NCBI GenBank assembly: GCA_000024525.1
Contig: CP001769.1
Location: forward strand, 2,838,001 to 2,902,000
Source: Spirosoma linguale DSM 74
Lineage (GTDB): Bacteria; Bacteroidota; Bacteroidia; Cytophagales; Spirosomataceae
Length of the DNA stretch: 64,000 nt
Direction of reading: 5' to 3'
Below are positions 44,379-53,146 of the stretch, piece after piece. How positions within the stretch are numbered: position 1 is the stretch's first letter; each line of letters starts with the position of its first letter. The notes below the pieces were generated by a model. It searched no databases. It saw only the letters and a program-made list of their open reading frames with translations, and was not told the origin of the DNA. The position numbers and the translations under genes are program-made.

Positions 44379-45332
44379 TTAAGCCGATTTCCAGAGTTCA
44401 CGAAGCCGGTTCAAATCCCGTTTCATGGCGTTAAACACCTCTTTTTGGGGGATGGTCAACTTGGTTGCGCCATGTTCTGCGCCACCCGTCGGGTACTCAA
44501 TATGCAGAGAAACAGGCACCTGGATGCCATATTTCTTGAGCAGCGTAAAGTAGCGCTTAAAATCAACGATACCCTCGCCCAGCGGTACGTCCTGTACGGT
44601 TGCTACGCCGTTTTTCGTCGACCAGACAAAATCTTTAATGGCAATCGACTTAATAGACGGCTGTAGTAAGCGCAGGCCGTTGGGCCAGGACTGGCCACCC
44701 TCTACGGTGGCATGACGGATGTCATATTGTACGCCCATGTGCGACGGTACTGCCGTTTTCAGCATTTCCCAGATTTCCCAGACGGAGGCCCCTACCAGCA
44801 AACCCGCATGATTCTGGTAGCAGCCAATCAGATTCAGTGATTTGTTCAGTTCACCCAATGCCCGCAACTGCTGCTGAAACCCCGCAATCGACTCCGGAAT
44901 GGATTTCTGTTCGTCGTACTGATACCACTTCATCCGATACAGCTTAAATCCAGCCTTCGACGCTGTTTTGAGCAACCGAACATCAATGGCATTTGTGGCA
45001 TCACCCACCGCCGTTGTCATGAGCTTGGGCGGCAGCCCTGCTTTGTTAAGGGCGTCGACCGCTTTCGGCAAGTCGTCTTCAACCCGCTCCGGCCGCACAT
45101 GCCCATCCGGCCGAACGGTTAGGTCAACACCAGCGAAGCCCATTTCGGCCGCAGCACTGGCCATATCGGCATAGTTGAGAAACTGCAAATGCTTCGAGAA
45201 AATATGCACGTCGGGGAGCGGCAGGTCGGCTTTCTCAGTTTGTGCGGAAAGCGAAGCGGTCACCAGCGGGAGCGCACTGGCGACCAGGGCCGTCTGCGTA
45301 ACAAAGCGTCGTCGGGTGTAGAGGGTATCCAT
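44379..45332 (-). CDS. Exported sugar phosphate isomerase/epimerase-like TIM-barrel protein
   Basis: This protein has 317 residues from the Met at 45332. The N-terminus has a Tat-like signal ([20 protein letters not shown]), so it is probably periplasmic. The AP-endonuclease-2/xylose-isomerase-like barrel includes [34 protein letters not shown] and [13 protein letters not shown]. Metal-binding Glu/Asp/His residues are in those loops (YDIRHA, HIEYP). Substrates vary widely in this family. It follows the biotin-carrier gene by 16 bp and precedes pyrH with a terminator between. Confidence 0.87.
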   Translation of the reverse strand: MDTLYTRRRFVTQTALVASALPLVTASLSAQTEKADLPLPDVHIFSKHLQFLNYADMASAAAEMGFAGVDLTVRPDGHVRPERVEDDLPKAVDALNKAGLPPKLMTTAVGDATNAIDVRLLKTASKAGFKLYRMKWYQYDEQKSIPESIAGFQQQLRALGELNKSLNLIGCYQNHAGLLVGASVWEIWEMLKTAVPSHMGVQYDIRHATVEGGQSWPNGLRLLQPSIKSIAIKDFVWSTKNGVATVQDVPLGEGIVDFKRYFTLLKKYGIQVPVSLHIEYPTGGAEHGATKLTIPQKEVFNAMKRDLNRLRELWKSA

Positions 45333-45348
45333 ACCAGCAAAAGCCAGC

Positions 45349-45861
45349 TTACGCAAATTCTACCAGTACCTGTCCCTTTTCAACCCGGTCGCCTTTGCCG
45401 ACCCGTATGTTTTTTACGGTACCATCGCCGGGTGCTTTGAGCAGGTTTTCCATTTTCATGGCTTCCAGAATGAGCAGGCTATCGCCTTTGTGAATCACAT
45501 CGCCCGGTTGCACACTAATACCAACAATCAGCCCCGGCATGGGCGCCTTCAATTCATTGACCTTGCTACTGGCTACCGTACTCATGCCCATTTTTTCGAG
45601 CAGCAGGTCGAAGCGATCTTTGAGCTGAACCAGGTGAATATGGCCATTTACCTTAAGGCTAACCGTTTTATCGGCTGTATTGAACTCCAACACTTCGGCC
45701 GTAAACGACTGATTATTATGCAGAATATGAAAGATCCGGTCGGCAAGTTTAACCAGATCCCAGTTAAAGGACTCGCCATTAACGACGGGCTGCCCGTTGA
45801 TGAAATCAATGTTAACGGGTGGGGTTTCTGTGTTGGTCAGGGTTGCCGTATACATATGCAA
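45349..45861 (-). CDS. Biotin/lipoyl carrier protein of the biotin carboxyl carrier type
   Basis: The 170-residue protein has its biotin attachment motif at EAMKMEN, with Lys136. The barrel is complete: LKAPMPGLIVGISVQPGDVI, then LLILEAMKMENLLKAPGDGT, and KGDRVEKGQVLVEF at the end. The N-terminal ~95 residues resemble the linker or decarboxylase-partner domain found in stand-alone acyl-CoA carboxylase carriers. No carboxyltransferase or biotin carboxylase gene is adjacent. The start may be Met1 or Met3. bioB lies 17 kb away in this window, with no direct link. Confidence 0.9.
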   Translation of the reverse strand: MHMYTATLTNTETPPVNIDFINGQPVVNGESFNWDLVKLADRIFHILHNNQSFTAEVLEFNTADKTVSLKVNGHIHLVQLKDRFDLLLEKMGMSTVASSKVNELKAPMPGLIVGISVQPGDVIHKGDSLLILEAMKMENLLKAPGDGTVKNIRVGKGDRVEKGQVLVEFA

Positions 45862-45932
45862 AAGCTTGTTTTGTCGGATTGAAGTCGGGGCAGCGTTCGT
45901 TAGATGAAGCCTACCGTCGTTAAAATCGCAAA

Positions 45933-46841
45933 CTACGATTTATTTACTAACCAGATACCGATTAAGCAGATACCCATCCCGGCAAATTGCACCAGGTAGA
46001 TTGTTTCGCCATCCAGCACGCCCCACATGAGGGCCACAATGGGAATAAGGTAGGTGACCGAGGCCGCAAATAAAGGCGAGGCCAGTTGCATGACCCGGTT
46101 GAAGAAGATTGACATCAGGCCCGAGCCAAATACCCCCAGCGTCACCAGCGCCCACAACGACCAGTTGCTGTTAGCATCGACAACCCGACTAAAAAAATCG
46201 GTAGGTATCAGCGTAAGCAAGGCGATGGGCCCGGCAAAGGCAAAGAGCCAGGCCGTTGAAACCAGAGCGGGCAAATGGCTCAGGAACCGGCCAATCAGGT
46301 TGGTATTCAAGCCATAACAGATGGTTGCCAGCACGACCAAAAGTGCGTAGCCATTGATCTGAAAGGAGCCGGTGGCACTGAAAAACACCAGCAGCAATGA
46401 CCCTGCCAGCCCGAGCAAAATGCCGACCACCTGCTTTAGCTTGAGCGCCTGACCGAAGAAGACGGCCCCCAGAATAAGCGTAAACAGAGGGCTCAGGGAG
46501 TTAAGTGCACCCGCCAGCGAACTGTTGAGGTGGGCACCCGCTTCGGCAAAAAGAAATGCCGGGATCACGAACCCGATAATGGCCGATGCCAGCAACGCCA
46601 CCCAGCGATGCCGGACCATAACCCGAATGTCGGCCTGCTGGCTTTGCCTGGCCAGAAAAGGGCTGAAAAACAGGAGGGCAAATACCAGCCGACCGGCGGC
46701 TACCTGTTCGGGCGGGAAAGCCCCCAGACTTCGCTTGATGAGAATGAATGAGCTGCCCCATACCAATGCCAGCGCACACAACAATACCCACGCCAGCAAG
46801 GGGCGATTTTGGGGAATAATAACGGGTTCTTCAGTAGTCAT
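45933..46841 (-). CDS. DMT family transporter (EamA)
   Basis: This inner-membrane permease of 302 residues has ten predicted transmembrane helices in two EamA halves. The first is WVLLCALALVWGSSFILIKR, and the second half opens at GYALLVVLATICYGLNTNLI. I start at the ATG at 46841; the frame continues to a TTG at 46886 that overlaps the dusB stop, a less likely start. The substrate, perhaps amino acids or metabolites, is unknown. It lies directly downstream of dusB with a 41-bp gap and may be cotranscribed. Confidence 0.92.
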   Translation of the reverse strand: MTTEEPVIIPQNRPLLAWVLLCALALVWGSSFILIKRSLGAFPPEQVAAGRLVFALLFFSPFLARQSQQADIRVMVRHRWVALLASAIIGFVIPAFLFAEAGAHLNSSLAGALNSLSPLFTLILGAVFFGQALKLKQVVGILLGLAGSLLLVFFSATGSFQINGYALLVVLATICYGLNTNLIGRFLSHLPALVSTAWLFAFAGPIALLTLIPTDFFSRVVDANSNWSLWALVTLGVFGSGLMSIFFNRVMQLASPLFAASVTYLIPIVALMWGVLDGETIYLVQFAGMGICLIGIWLVNKS

Positions 46842-46882
46842 CAGCCATAAAAACAGAGTCGCGGATGTGTTCCGCGACCCTA

Positions 46883-47872
46883 TCAAACAAGTTCTGTAAT
46901 GTAATTTTCCTGTATCTCGGCCAGGATATCACTCACGCCACTGTACGAATCGGTGGTAACCAGCCGCATCCGGTAGGGTTTGAAATCAGGCAAGCCTTTG
47001 AAATAATTGGCGTAATGGCGTCGCATTTCGAACAAACCTACGATTTCACCTTTCCAGCGAATCGAGAAATCCAGATGCTGGCGGCACACGGCTACCCGGT
47101 CGGCTACGGTTGGCGGGGGCAGGTGCTGACCCGTTTGCACAAAATGTTTGATCTCGTTAAAAACCCAGGGGTGTCCAATGCTGGCCCGGCCAATCATCAC
47201 GCCATCCACACCAAACCGGTTTTTGTACTCCACCGCTTTCTCGGGCGAGTCGATATCGCCATTGCCGAAAATAGGAATCTGAATGCGGGGGTTGTCTTTG
47301 ATTCGCCCGATGAGCGTCCAATCGGCTTCGCCTTTGTACATCTGCACCCGCGTGCGGCCGTGAACGGTGAGTGCTTTGATACCTATATCCTGCAATCGTT
47401 CGGCCACTTCGCCCACGTTTTTGGTAGACTCGTCCCAGCCGAGCCGGGTTTTTACCGTTACGGGCAAGTGGGTTGCTTTGACGACGGCATCGGTCATGCG
47501 TACCATCTTGGGAATATCCTGTAACAAAGCCGCTCCAGCGCCCCGGCAGGCCACATTTTTGACCGGGCATCCATAGTTAATATCGATCAAATCCGGATTG
47601 GCGCGGGAGGCAATCCGGGCACATTCGCCCATCGTTTCCACATCAGAGCCAAAAAGCTGAATGCCAATGGGCCGTTCGTACTCGAAGATATCCAGTTTCT
47701 GCACACTCTTGGCAGCATCCCGAATGAGACCTTCCGACGAGATAAATTCCGTGTACATCAAATCGGCACCGTTTGCTTTACATACCGCGCGAAATGGCGG
47801 ATCGCTCACATCTTCCATGGGAGCGAGTAATAACGGGAAGTCCGGTAGTTGTATATTGCCAACGTTGACCAT
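46883..47872 (-). CDS. dusB: tRNA-dihydrouridine synthase, DusB type
   Basis: This FMN enzyme reduces uridine in the D-loop of tRNA. I start it at the Met at 47872 (MVNVGNIQLPDFPLLLAPME); the longer frame to 47992 reads through untranslated-looking sequence. Length is 329 residues. The FMN barrel is clear: LAPMEDVSDPPFRAVCK, IQLFGSDVE, the catalytic cysteine in IDINYGCPVKNV, TVKTRLGWD, TVHGRTRVQMYKG, and GNGDIDSP. The DusB assignment follows the NYGCP/Bacteroidota pattern. Confidence 0.96.
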   Translation of the reverse strand: MVNVGNIQLPDFPLLLAPMEDVSDPPFRAVCKANGADLMYTEFISSEGLIRDAAKSVQKLDIFEYERPIGIQLFGSDVETMGECARIASRANPDLIDINYGCPVKNVACRGAGAALLQDIPKMVRMTDAVVKATHLPVTVKTRLGWDESTKNVGEVAERLQDIGIKALTVHGRTRVQMYKGEADWTLIGRIKDNPRIQIPIFGNGDIDSPEKAVEYKNRFGVDGVMIGRASIGHPWVFNEIKHFVQTGQHLPPPTVADRVAVCRQHLDFSIRWKGEIVGLFEMRRHYANYFKGLPDFKPYRMRLVTTDSYSGVSDILAEIQENYITELV

Positions 47873-48056
47873 TGTCTGTTTATGAGAAATGTCGGGTCTT
47901 GAACCTGACCTGATTTCTAAAATTTGATACCAAACGAACTGTTCACGCCTAAAACCGGGCCCCGTCCCGATAGCAAATAGGGAGCGGGACACAAGCTAAG
48001 TTTTAGCACAATGCAAAGGCCGAATTGGTTCCCTAGCAAGATTTATGCGAACTAGT

Positions 48057-48070
48057 CTGTAAATTTACAG
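48057..48070. promoter_or_regulatory. Perfect palindrome before the CPBP protease gene
   Basis: CTGTAAATTTACAG is a perfect 14-bp palindrome ending 6 bp before the ATG at 48077. Its position over the likely ribosome-binding region suits an operator, but no cognate regulator is known. Confidence 0.3.
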
Positions 48071-48076
48071 GAAATT

Positions 48077-49039
48077 ATGCAACCAATTTATACGCCCCAA
48101 GGCGCTACATCACGACCACCCACACTCGGCGGCTTGTCTATGCTCGTCGGATTTGTGCTCATCGGGGGTGTTGTCAGCACATTAATCCTGTTTGTTCTTT
48201 TGGCCCTTGGCAAAGGCATGGGTCTTGCGGAGGCTCAGACATACCTGGCAGCATTGGCCACCCAGCCAGCGAAATCGCCCGGCAGCTGGTACGAATTAAT
48301 GACGCTGCAGGCCGTTAACCACCTCGGTACGTTCCTGTTGCCCAGCCTCGCTTACTGGTATCTGATCGAACGGCGCACCTGGTCGCAGTTTAATAGCCGG
48401 TCTTTATGGCAGGTAGCGGGCACAGGATTTGTCGCCGTTATTGTAATTGCCTTTATGCCGTTCGATGGGCTGATCATCGACTGGAACCAGAATCTGCATT
48501 TACCGGAAACGCTCGCGCCGGTTGAGCAGTGGATTCGGGATAAGGAGAAGGGACTGGAAGATATTACCAAATACCTCACGACCTTTCGCACGCCGGGGCA
48601 ACTGCTGATGGCTTTTCTGGTGATTGCCATTATTCCCGCCATTGGCGAAGAAACCTTATTTCGCGGCATTCTGCAACGCAACCTAAGCTACTGGACGGGC
48701 AATGTTCACGTCGGCATCTGGCTGGCAGCCGCCCTGTTTAGTGCCATTCACGTGCAATTTCTCGGCTTTTTTCCACGGATGCTCCTAGGAGCATTGTTTG
48801 GTTACCTTTATTTGTGGTCGGGTAATCTGTGGATTCCTATTCTGGCCCACTTTGTCAATAATGGCTTCACCGTGTTGATGGTCTATCTGCACCAGCAGAA
48901 AGTGACATCCATGAACATTGAAGATACGGAAACAGTACCTTTGGCTGGTGCATTGATTTCGGGAGCCTTTACGCTGGTATTACTTTATTATTTCAAAAAG
49001 AGTAATGACCAGCAGGCGGCAATTAGTCCGGAGCGCTGA
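48077..49039 (+). CDS. CPBP family intramembrane metalloprotease
   Basis: This is a 320-residue membrane protein with about eight transmembrane helices. The CPBP/Rce1-like catalytic motifs are present: GEETLFRGIL (Glu191, Glu192), the histidine in FSAIHVQF, and HFVNN. The soluble loop before the core (WIRDKEKGLEDITKYLTTF) is longer than usual. Such proteases process prenylated proteins in eukaryotes and bacteriocins or membrane proteins in bacteria. The target here is unknown. It heads a run of three plus-strand genes with DUF2007 and cdsA. Confidence 0.93.
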   Translation: MQPIYTPQGATSRPPTLGGLSMLVGFVLIGGVVSTLILFVLLALGKGMGLAEAQTYLAALATQPAKSPGSWYELMTLQAVNHLGTFLLPSLAYWYLIERRTWSQFNSRSLWQVAGTGFVAVIVIAFMPFDGLIIDWNQNLHLPETLAPVEQWIRDKEKGLEDITKYLTTFRTPGQLLMAFLVIAIIPAIGEETLFRGILQRNLSYWTGNVHVGIWLAAALFSAIHVQFLGFFPRMLLGALFGYLYLWSGNLWIPILAHFVNNGFTVLMVYLHQQKVTSMNIEDTETVPLAGALISGAFTLVLLYYFKKSNDQQAAISPER

Positions 49040-49082
49040 CCACACCAGCCAATGAGCACTTCTACCGACAACCTAACCTCAC

Positions 49083-49307
49083 ATGAATATGACCGAAAAC
49101 TGGGAAGTAATTTACTCAACACCGCTGCCTCACCGGGCCGAACTGGTAAAAGCCCTGTTGCACGAACACGAAATCGCAGCCGTAGTTATCAATAAACAAA
49201 GCAGTAGCTACCCCACCTATGGCTGGGGCAAAAGCGAAGTGCATGTCCTAAGCCAAGACGCTATTTTAGCCAAAGTAATCCTGGAGAATGAAGCAACGTT
49301 TAGCTAA
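49083..49307 (+). CDS. DUF2007 domain protein
   Basis: The protein has 74 residues and is cytosolic. The family pattern is clear: WEVIYSTPLPHRAELVKALL, then LHEHEIAAVVINKQSSSYPT and VHVLSQDAILAKVILEN. DUF2007 has a ferredoxin-like fold related to PII-like signalling proteins, so it may bind a partner or small molecule. It overlaps cdsA by 20 bp, so the two are almost certainly translated together. That coupling suggests a link to phospholipid synthesis or the preceding membrane protease. Confidence 0.85.
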   Translation: MNMTENWEVIYSTPLPHRAELVKALLHEHEIAAVVINKQSSSYPTYGWGKSEVHVLSQDAILAKVILENEATFS

Positions 49308-50121
49308 ACTTACGAACCTTCAACAACGGGTCATTGCGGCCGTGGCGGGAGTTCCTTTTATTCTGTTCATGATCTGGTATGCCGACTGGACATTTGCGCT
49401 CCTCTTTTGTCTGGTGAGTGCGCTAACCCAGCGTGAATTTTACCGGTTGCTGGGCCTCGACGGCTTCGAACCGCTAACGGCCTATGGCACGGTGGTAGGA
49501 ACCATGATTTGCGTACTAGCCTATTTCATCGAAACGGACCAGATGGGCACGGGCAACTACTTCCTCATTTGTCCGGCGTCTTCAATGATCTTCCTCATCA
49601 AGCTGTACAAGAAGAAGGACATGAAGCCCTTTACCAACATTGGCTTTACGTTTCTGGGGATTATCTACGTGGCCATGCCGTTTGCCCTGTTGATCATTCT
49701 GGCGCTTCAGGGAGGCAAGTTTCACCCCATGATCATTACCGGCTGTTTATTGCTTCTATGGGCAAGCGACATCGGCGCTTATTTTGCCGGTACTAAATTT
49801 GGCCGACGCAAACTGTTTGAGCGGGTATCGCCAAAAAAATCCTGGGAAGGCAGTATTGGCGGAGCAGCCGCTGCTGCACTGGTGGCACTGGGTCTCACCT
49901 TTTGGGCACCTGAGCTACGTCCCTGGCAATGGTACTGCGTGGGCGGCATTATCGTCGTAACCGGCACCTATGGCGACCTGGTAGAGTCGTTATTTAAACG
50001 GAGTATCGCCATCAAGGATTCTGGCAGCAGTATTCCCGGACATGGTGGATTTCTGGATCGGTTTGACGGATTGTTGCTGGCCGCCCCTTTCATTATTACC
50101 TTTTTGAAGCTGTTCGCCTGA
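49288..50121 (+). CDS. cdsA: Phosphatidate cytidylyltransferase
   Basis: This enzyme makes CDP-diacylglycerol for all phospholipids. It is an inner-membrane enzyme of 277 residues with about seven transmembrane helices. The C-terminal signature is complete: LLWASDIGAYFAGTKFGRRK, SPKKSWEGSIGG, and the S-x-x-K-R-x-x-x-K-D loop as ESLFKRSIAIKDSGSSIPGH, then GGFLDRFDGL. The start at 49288 lies inside the DUF2007 gene. It is the last gene of the unit, followed by an inverted repeat at 50136-50250. Confidence 0.95.
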   Translation: MKQRLAKLTNLQQRVIAAVAGVPFILFMIWYADWTFALLFCLVSALTQREFYRLLGLDGFEPLTAYGTVVGTMICVLAYFIETDQMGTGNYFLICPASSMIFLIKLYKKKDMKPFTNIGFTFLGIIYVAMPFALLIILALQGGKFHPMIITGCLLLLWASDIGAYFAGTKFGRRKLFERVSPKKSWEGSIGGAAAAALVALGLTFWAPELRPWQWYCVGGIIVVTGTYGDLVESLFKRSIAIKDSGSSIPGHGGFLDRFDGLLLAAPFIITFLKLFA

Positions 50122-50135
50122 AATAACTGACTAAA

Positions 50136-50250
50136 AAAAGCAGATTAAACACAGAGCCCCAAATGCACAGAACACTAGTTCCTGTTAGTCAGCTGGTTAC
50201 CAACAAATACTACTCTGTGTTCTCTGAGTCTCTGTGTTCAATCTGCTTTT
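50136..50250 (+). terminator. Inverted repeat after cdsA
   Basis: A 21-bp arm at 50136-50156 (AAAAGCAGATTAAACACAGAG) pairs with 50230-50250 with one mismatch. The distance of 73 bp between arms is large for a terminator. Inside it are direct CTCTGTGTTC words, similar to words in the alaS-murI hairpin. Confidence 0.5.
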
Positions 50251-50370
50251 GACTTCCTACTCTGCGTGAATTAAAATAAAACCGAAAAGCCTAAATCTTC
50301 TTAAAATTCGGGTAACAGAAACCATAACCTGCCTTTTCCTCGTTTACTTTGTAGTATGGTTCATTTGTCT

Positions 50371-51099
50371 ATGAAGAAGTCATTGACGTTTTTGGTCTGT
50401 CTTCTGGTGCTTTCGGCGCTGGCGGGACTCTTTTCCACCGCGCAGGCGCAGGGGCAGGAACGGCAAATCACGTTCACCGGCTTCATTACCGGCGGCAAAT
50501 CAAATGATGCCCTTCCGGGTGCGTATATCTATATACCTAAAGCAGGAAAAGGTGTTCTGTCGGCCCCCAATGGCTATTTCGCCCTGCCAGTCTTTCCGGG
50601 CGACAGCGTCATTTTCAGCTATGTCGGCTTCAGAACCCAGTACCATATTATTCCCCGTCGCCTAACTGACCTTACGTATTCGGCGGTTGTAGCGTTGCAG
50701 GAAGATGTAAAAACGCTGGCCGAAGTGAAGGTTTACCCCTACGCAACGGAAGAACTGTTTAAGGAAGCCTTCGTTAACCTGAAGCTCCCCGACGAAAAAG
50801 AGCGCGAGAATTTAGCCCGCAATACCAGTCCGGAAGCCATTATGCGGCAAGCGGCCACCATGCCCATGGGTGCCCTGGCCAACCACCAGAACTTCGTGAA
50901 CCAGCAGTTTTTTGGACGCGAATCGCTCATTGGCCGCAGCGCAACGCCAACCTTCGCCTTTACAAACCCTTTTGCCTGGGCCAACTTTATTCGTTCCGTT
51001 AAGCGGGGTGATCTAAAAACGAAAGAATGGCGAAGTGAGCTTAACAAAGCCCCGCGCGAAAACATGACGCGGAAGGATATTCTTCAGGACGGCAACTGA
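50371..51099 (+). CDS. Exported CarboxypepD_reg-like domain protein
   Basis: From Met at 50371 (MKKSLTFLVCLLVLSALAGL) this is a 242-residue protein with a signal peptide cut near TAQAQ. A carboxypeptidase regulatory-like beta-sandwich follows (FTGFITGGKSNDALPGAYIY, GVLSAPNGYFALPVFPGDSV, FSYVGFRTQYHII). The rest is helical and charged with no barrel (ENLARNTSPEAIMRQAATMP). An alternative ATG at 50356 sits four bases after TACTTTG, a possible leaderless start. Stand-alone domains of this type are frequent in Bacteroidota, and their role in the envelope is unclear. Confidence 0.8.
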   Translation: MKKSLTFLVCLLVLSALAGLFSTAQAQGQERQITFTGFITGGKSNDALPGAYIYIPKAGKGVLSAPNGYFALPVFPGDSVIFSYVGFRTQYHIIPRRLTDLTYSAVVALQEDVKTLAEVKVYPYATEELFKEAFVNLKLPDEKERENLARNTSPEAIMRQAATMPMGALANHQNFVNQQFFGRESLIGRSATPTFAFTNPFAWANFIRSVKRGDLKTKEWRSELNKAPRENMTRKDILQDGN

Positions 51100-51179
51100 C
51101 CCCTTAGTTGGTAATAATTATTTCACATTACACACTGGTAGTGCGCTGTATCTTTATGGATTAAACCAATCCATCCGGA

Positions 51180-52895
51180 ATGAGCCACTCTCCAGTCAAT
51201 AGCTCGCTCGTTCTTCCACGAGTTACGCCGACCTTTTGCCGGAAGCACGTTTGTCTAATTGCGTTGCTCCTGGCTGCTACCGTGGTCGGTGCTCAGCCTG
51301 TTATCAACGAAACGGAACACCTGACCCAGCAACACCCCGACTCGACGTATCGACTCCTCAAAAGCCGACTGGACCGCGCCATGAGTGGCCCCAATCCATT
51401 GGCAACCGGCGACTATCTACAACAAATAGGCGTATTACTGTATCATCAGGGCAGCTACGTACAGGCCATCGACTACCTGCTTCAGGCTCAGAAGATTTTT
51501 CGTACTGCCGAAGATGGAAACCGGCTCGCCCAAAACCGCAATGAACTCGGCACCGTTTATTATTATAATGAACAGGTCAACCAGGCATTAACGCAATTCA
51601 ACGAGGCACTTGCTTTTTACCTGAAAACCCGAAACCCCGCTGGACTAGCCCGGACTTACGCCAACATTGGCCATATCTACGAGAAAAAGAAGGACATTGA
51701 ACGTGCGTTTTCTTACCAGAAACTCGCGCTGCATAACAGCCAGCTGGCAAACGATTCGGAAAGCCTGACAAAAATTTACGAGAACCTGGGAAGCATTTTC
51801 GAGGATGAAGCCCGGTACGATTCTGCTTTTGTCTACTATCAAAAAGCCCTGACCCTCTCCCGACAAAACGGCGATGAAGTGGGTCAAATTGAAATTATCA
51901 ATAACCTTGGCGACGTTTTCCGGAAAACGGGCCGCTACCAGCAGGGCATGGCACTTTCCCGGGAAGCTCTCCAGCGAGCCCGGCAGCAGGGAGAACGCTA
52001 TCAGCTGAGTGCAGCTCTTCGTGATATTGCCAAAACGTTCAAGCTCCTTAACCAACCCGACAGCGCGTACAGCTACATCGAGCAAAGTCGGGATTTGACC
52101 GACGAAATCTACGCAGCCGCCAACAACCGGCAAATTACCCTACTTCAAACCTTGTATGATGTGGAGCGTAAAGACAGCGAAATCGCTCAACTCAATGCAC
52201 AAAAACGGATTGACCTTATCATACTATCGGCCAGTGGTATGGTGCTGTTGCTGATCGGCGTTTTGGGCGTGGTAATGATCAGTCGGCAACGGCTCAAAAT
52301 AAGAAACGAGCGGGCCGCTAATCAGCAAAATCAGCAGATTTACCGAACACAGCATGAACTAATGCAGGTGGCTCTTAAAAACAAGCAACTGCAGGAAGAA
52401 AACCTGAAAGGACAGCTTGAGCTGAAAAGTAAAGAGCTAACAACCCACACATTACAGATTATCCAGAAAAACCAGGTCCTGGAAGAATTAAAACATGACC
52501 TGACCGTCGTTCTGAAAGATGAAAAACGGGATCAGAAAAAGCAACTGCGGGCATTGGTCGATAAGATAAGTCTTAGCTTTAACCAGGATAAATACTGGGC
52601 TGATTTCCGAACTATATTCGATCAGGTGCACCCGGCCTTTTTTCAGCAGCTAACCCAGCGTTTTCCGGAGTTGACCGCCACCGACATGCGGTTGGTTGCC
52701 TTACTGAAAATGAACATCAGCTCCGCCGATATAGCTACCTTACTCGGTATCTCGACCGATAGCCTGCGGGTGACGCGCTACCGGCTGCGTAAAAAAATCG
52801 GGCTATCGGAAGGTGAATCCCTATCGGCCTTCATTCACAGCTTTCCGGTACAAAGCCAGCTTTCGCCCGAAAACAAGCTAATTTCAGTGCCTTAA
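51180..52895 (+). CDS. TPR sensor with C-terminal DNA-binding helix-turn-helix, membrane-anchored
   Basis: This 571-residue regulator has an N-terminal signal or anchor (LIALLLAATVVGAQPVINET). A run of about six TPR repeats spans residues 70-310 (for example AQNRNELGTVYYYNEQVNQA and ARTYANIGHIYEKKKDIERA). A transmembrane helix lies at about 344-369 (LIILSASGMVLLLIGVLGVV). A coiled coil follows, then a LuxR-like HTH near 510-545 (ISSADIATLLGISTDSLRVT, RYRLRKKIGL). The TPRs are thus outside and the HTH inside the cell. It lies upstream of the TonB receptor-phytase cluster, which it probably controls. Confidence 0.85.
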   Translation: MSHSPVNSSLVLPRVTPTFCRKHVCLIALLLAATVVGAQPVINETEHLTQQHPDSTYRLLKSRLDRAMSGPNPLATGDYLQQIGVLLYHQGSYVQAIDYLLQAQKIFRTAEDGNRLAQNRNELGTVYYYNEQVNQALTQFNEALAFYLKTRNPAGLARTYANIGHIYEKKKDIERAFSYQKLALHNSQLANDSESLTKIYENLGSIFEDEARYDSAFVYYQKALTLSRQNGDEVGQIEIINNLGDVFRKTGRYQQGMALSREALQRARQQGERYQLSAALRDIAKTFKLLNQPDSAYSYIEQSRDLTDEIYAAANNRQITLLQTLYDVERKDSEIAQLNAQKRIDLIILSASGMVLLLIGVLGVVMISRQRLKIRNERAANQQNQQIYRTQHELMQVALKNKQLQEENLKGQLELKSKELTTHTLQIIQKNQVLEELKHDLTVVLKDEKRDQKKQLRALVDKISLSFNQDKYWADFRTIFDQVHPAFFQQLTQRFPELTATDMRLVALLKMNISSADIATLLGISTDSLRVTRYRLRKKIGLSEGESLSAFIHSFPVQSQLSPENKLISVP

Positions 52896-52920
52896 CAACT
52901 AGGTAACAGCTTGATAACAA

Positions 52921-52978
52921 TAAGATAATGGCTATCTACATCCGCAAAACCCTATTGACTATCAATCCATTATCTTAA
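52921..52978 (+). terminator. Possible terminator of the TPR/HTH regulator
   Basis: TAAGATAATGG (52921-52931) and CCATTATCTTA (52968-52978) are exact complements with AATTT after them. The loop is 36 nt, so strength is doubtful. Confidence 0.35.
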
Positions 52979-52990
52979 TTTACTTCGCTT

Positions 52991-53049
52991 TGTTGCCTGT
53001 CTGTTAACGCGTCCAAACCCGTTGTTGCCTCTTTGTTAACGGGTCAAAT
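52991..53049. promoter_or_regulatory. Two direct repeats upstream of the TonB receptor/phytase operon
   Basis: The element TGTTGCCT-N3-TGTTAACGCGTC at 52991 recurs 32 bp downstream as TGTTGCCT-N3-TGTTAACGGGTC at 53023. The spacing is three helical turns, and each half contains the palindrome GTTAAC. It lies about 100-150 bp before the TonB receptor ATG. It is a candidate binding site for the TPR/HTH protein or another phosphate regulator. Confidence 0.45.
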
Positions 53050-53146
53050 TTGTCCGGCGCCCTGACTTGCCCACACCTTTGCAGCATCAATTCCTAAAGC
53101 GATTGAGCAACCCCAAAAACGTGGAATTGTCATTTTGCCAAACCGG

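Noticed and set aside
48001..48076. Promoter for the CPBP operon
   Set aside because: TTGG and TAGTCTGT occur, but the spacing of about 25 bp does not fit, so I did not call it.
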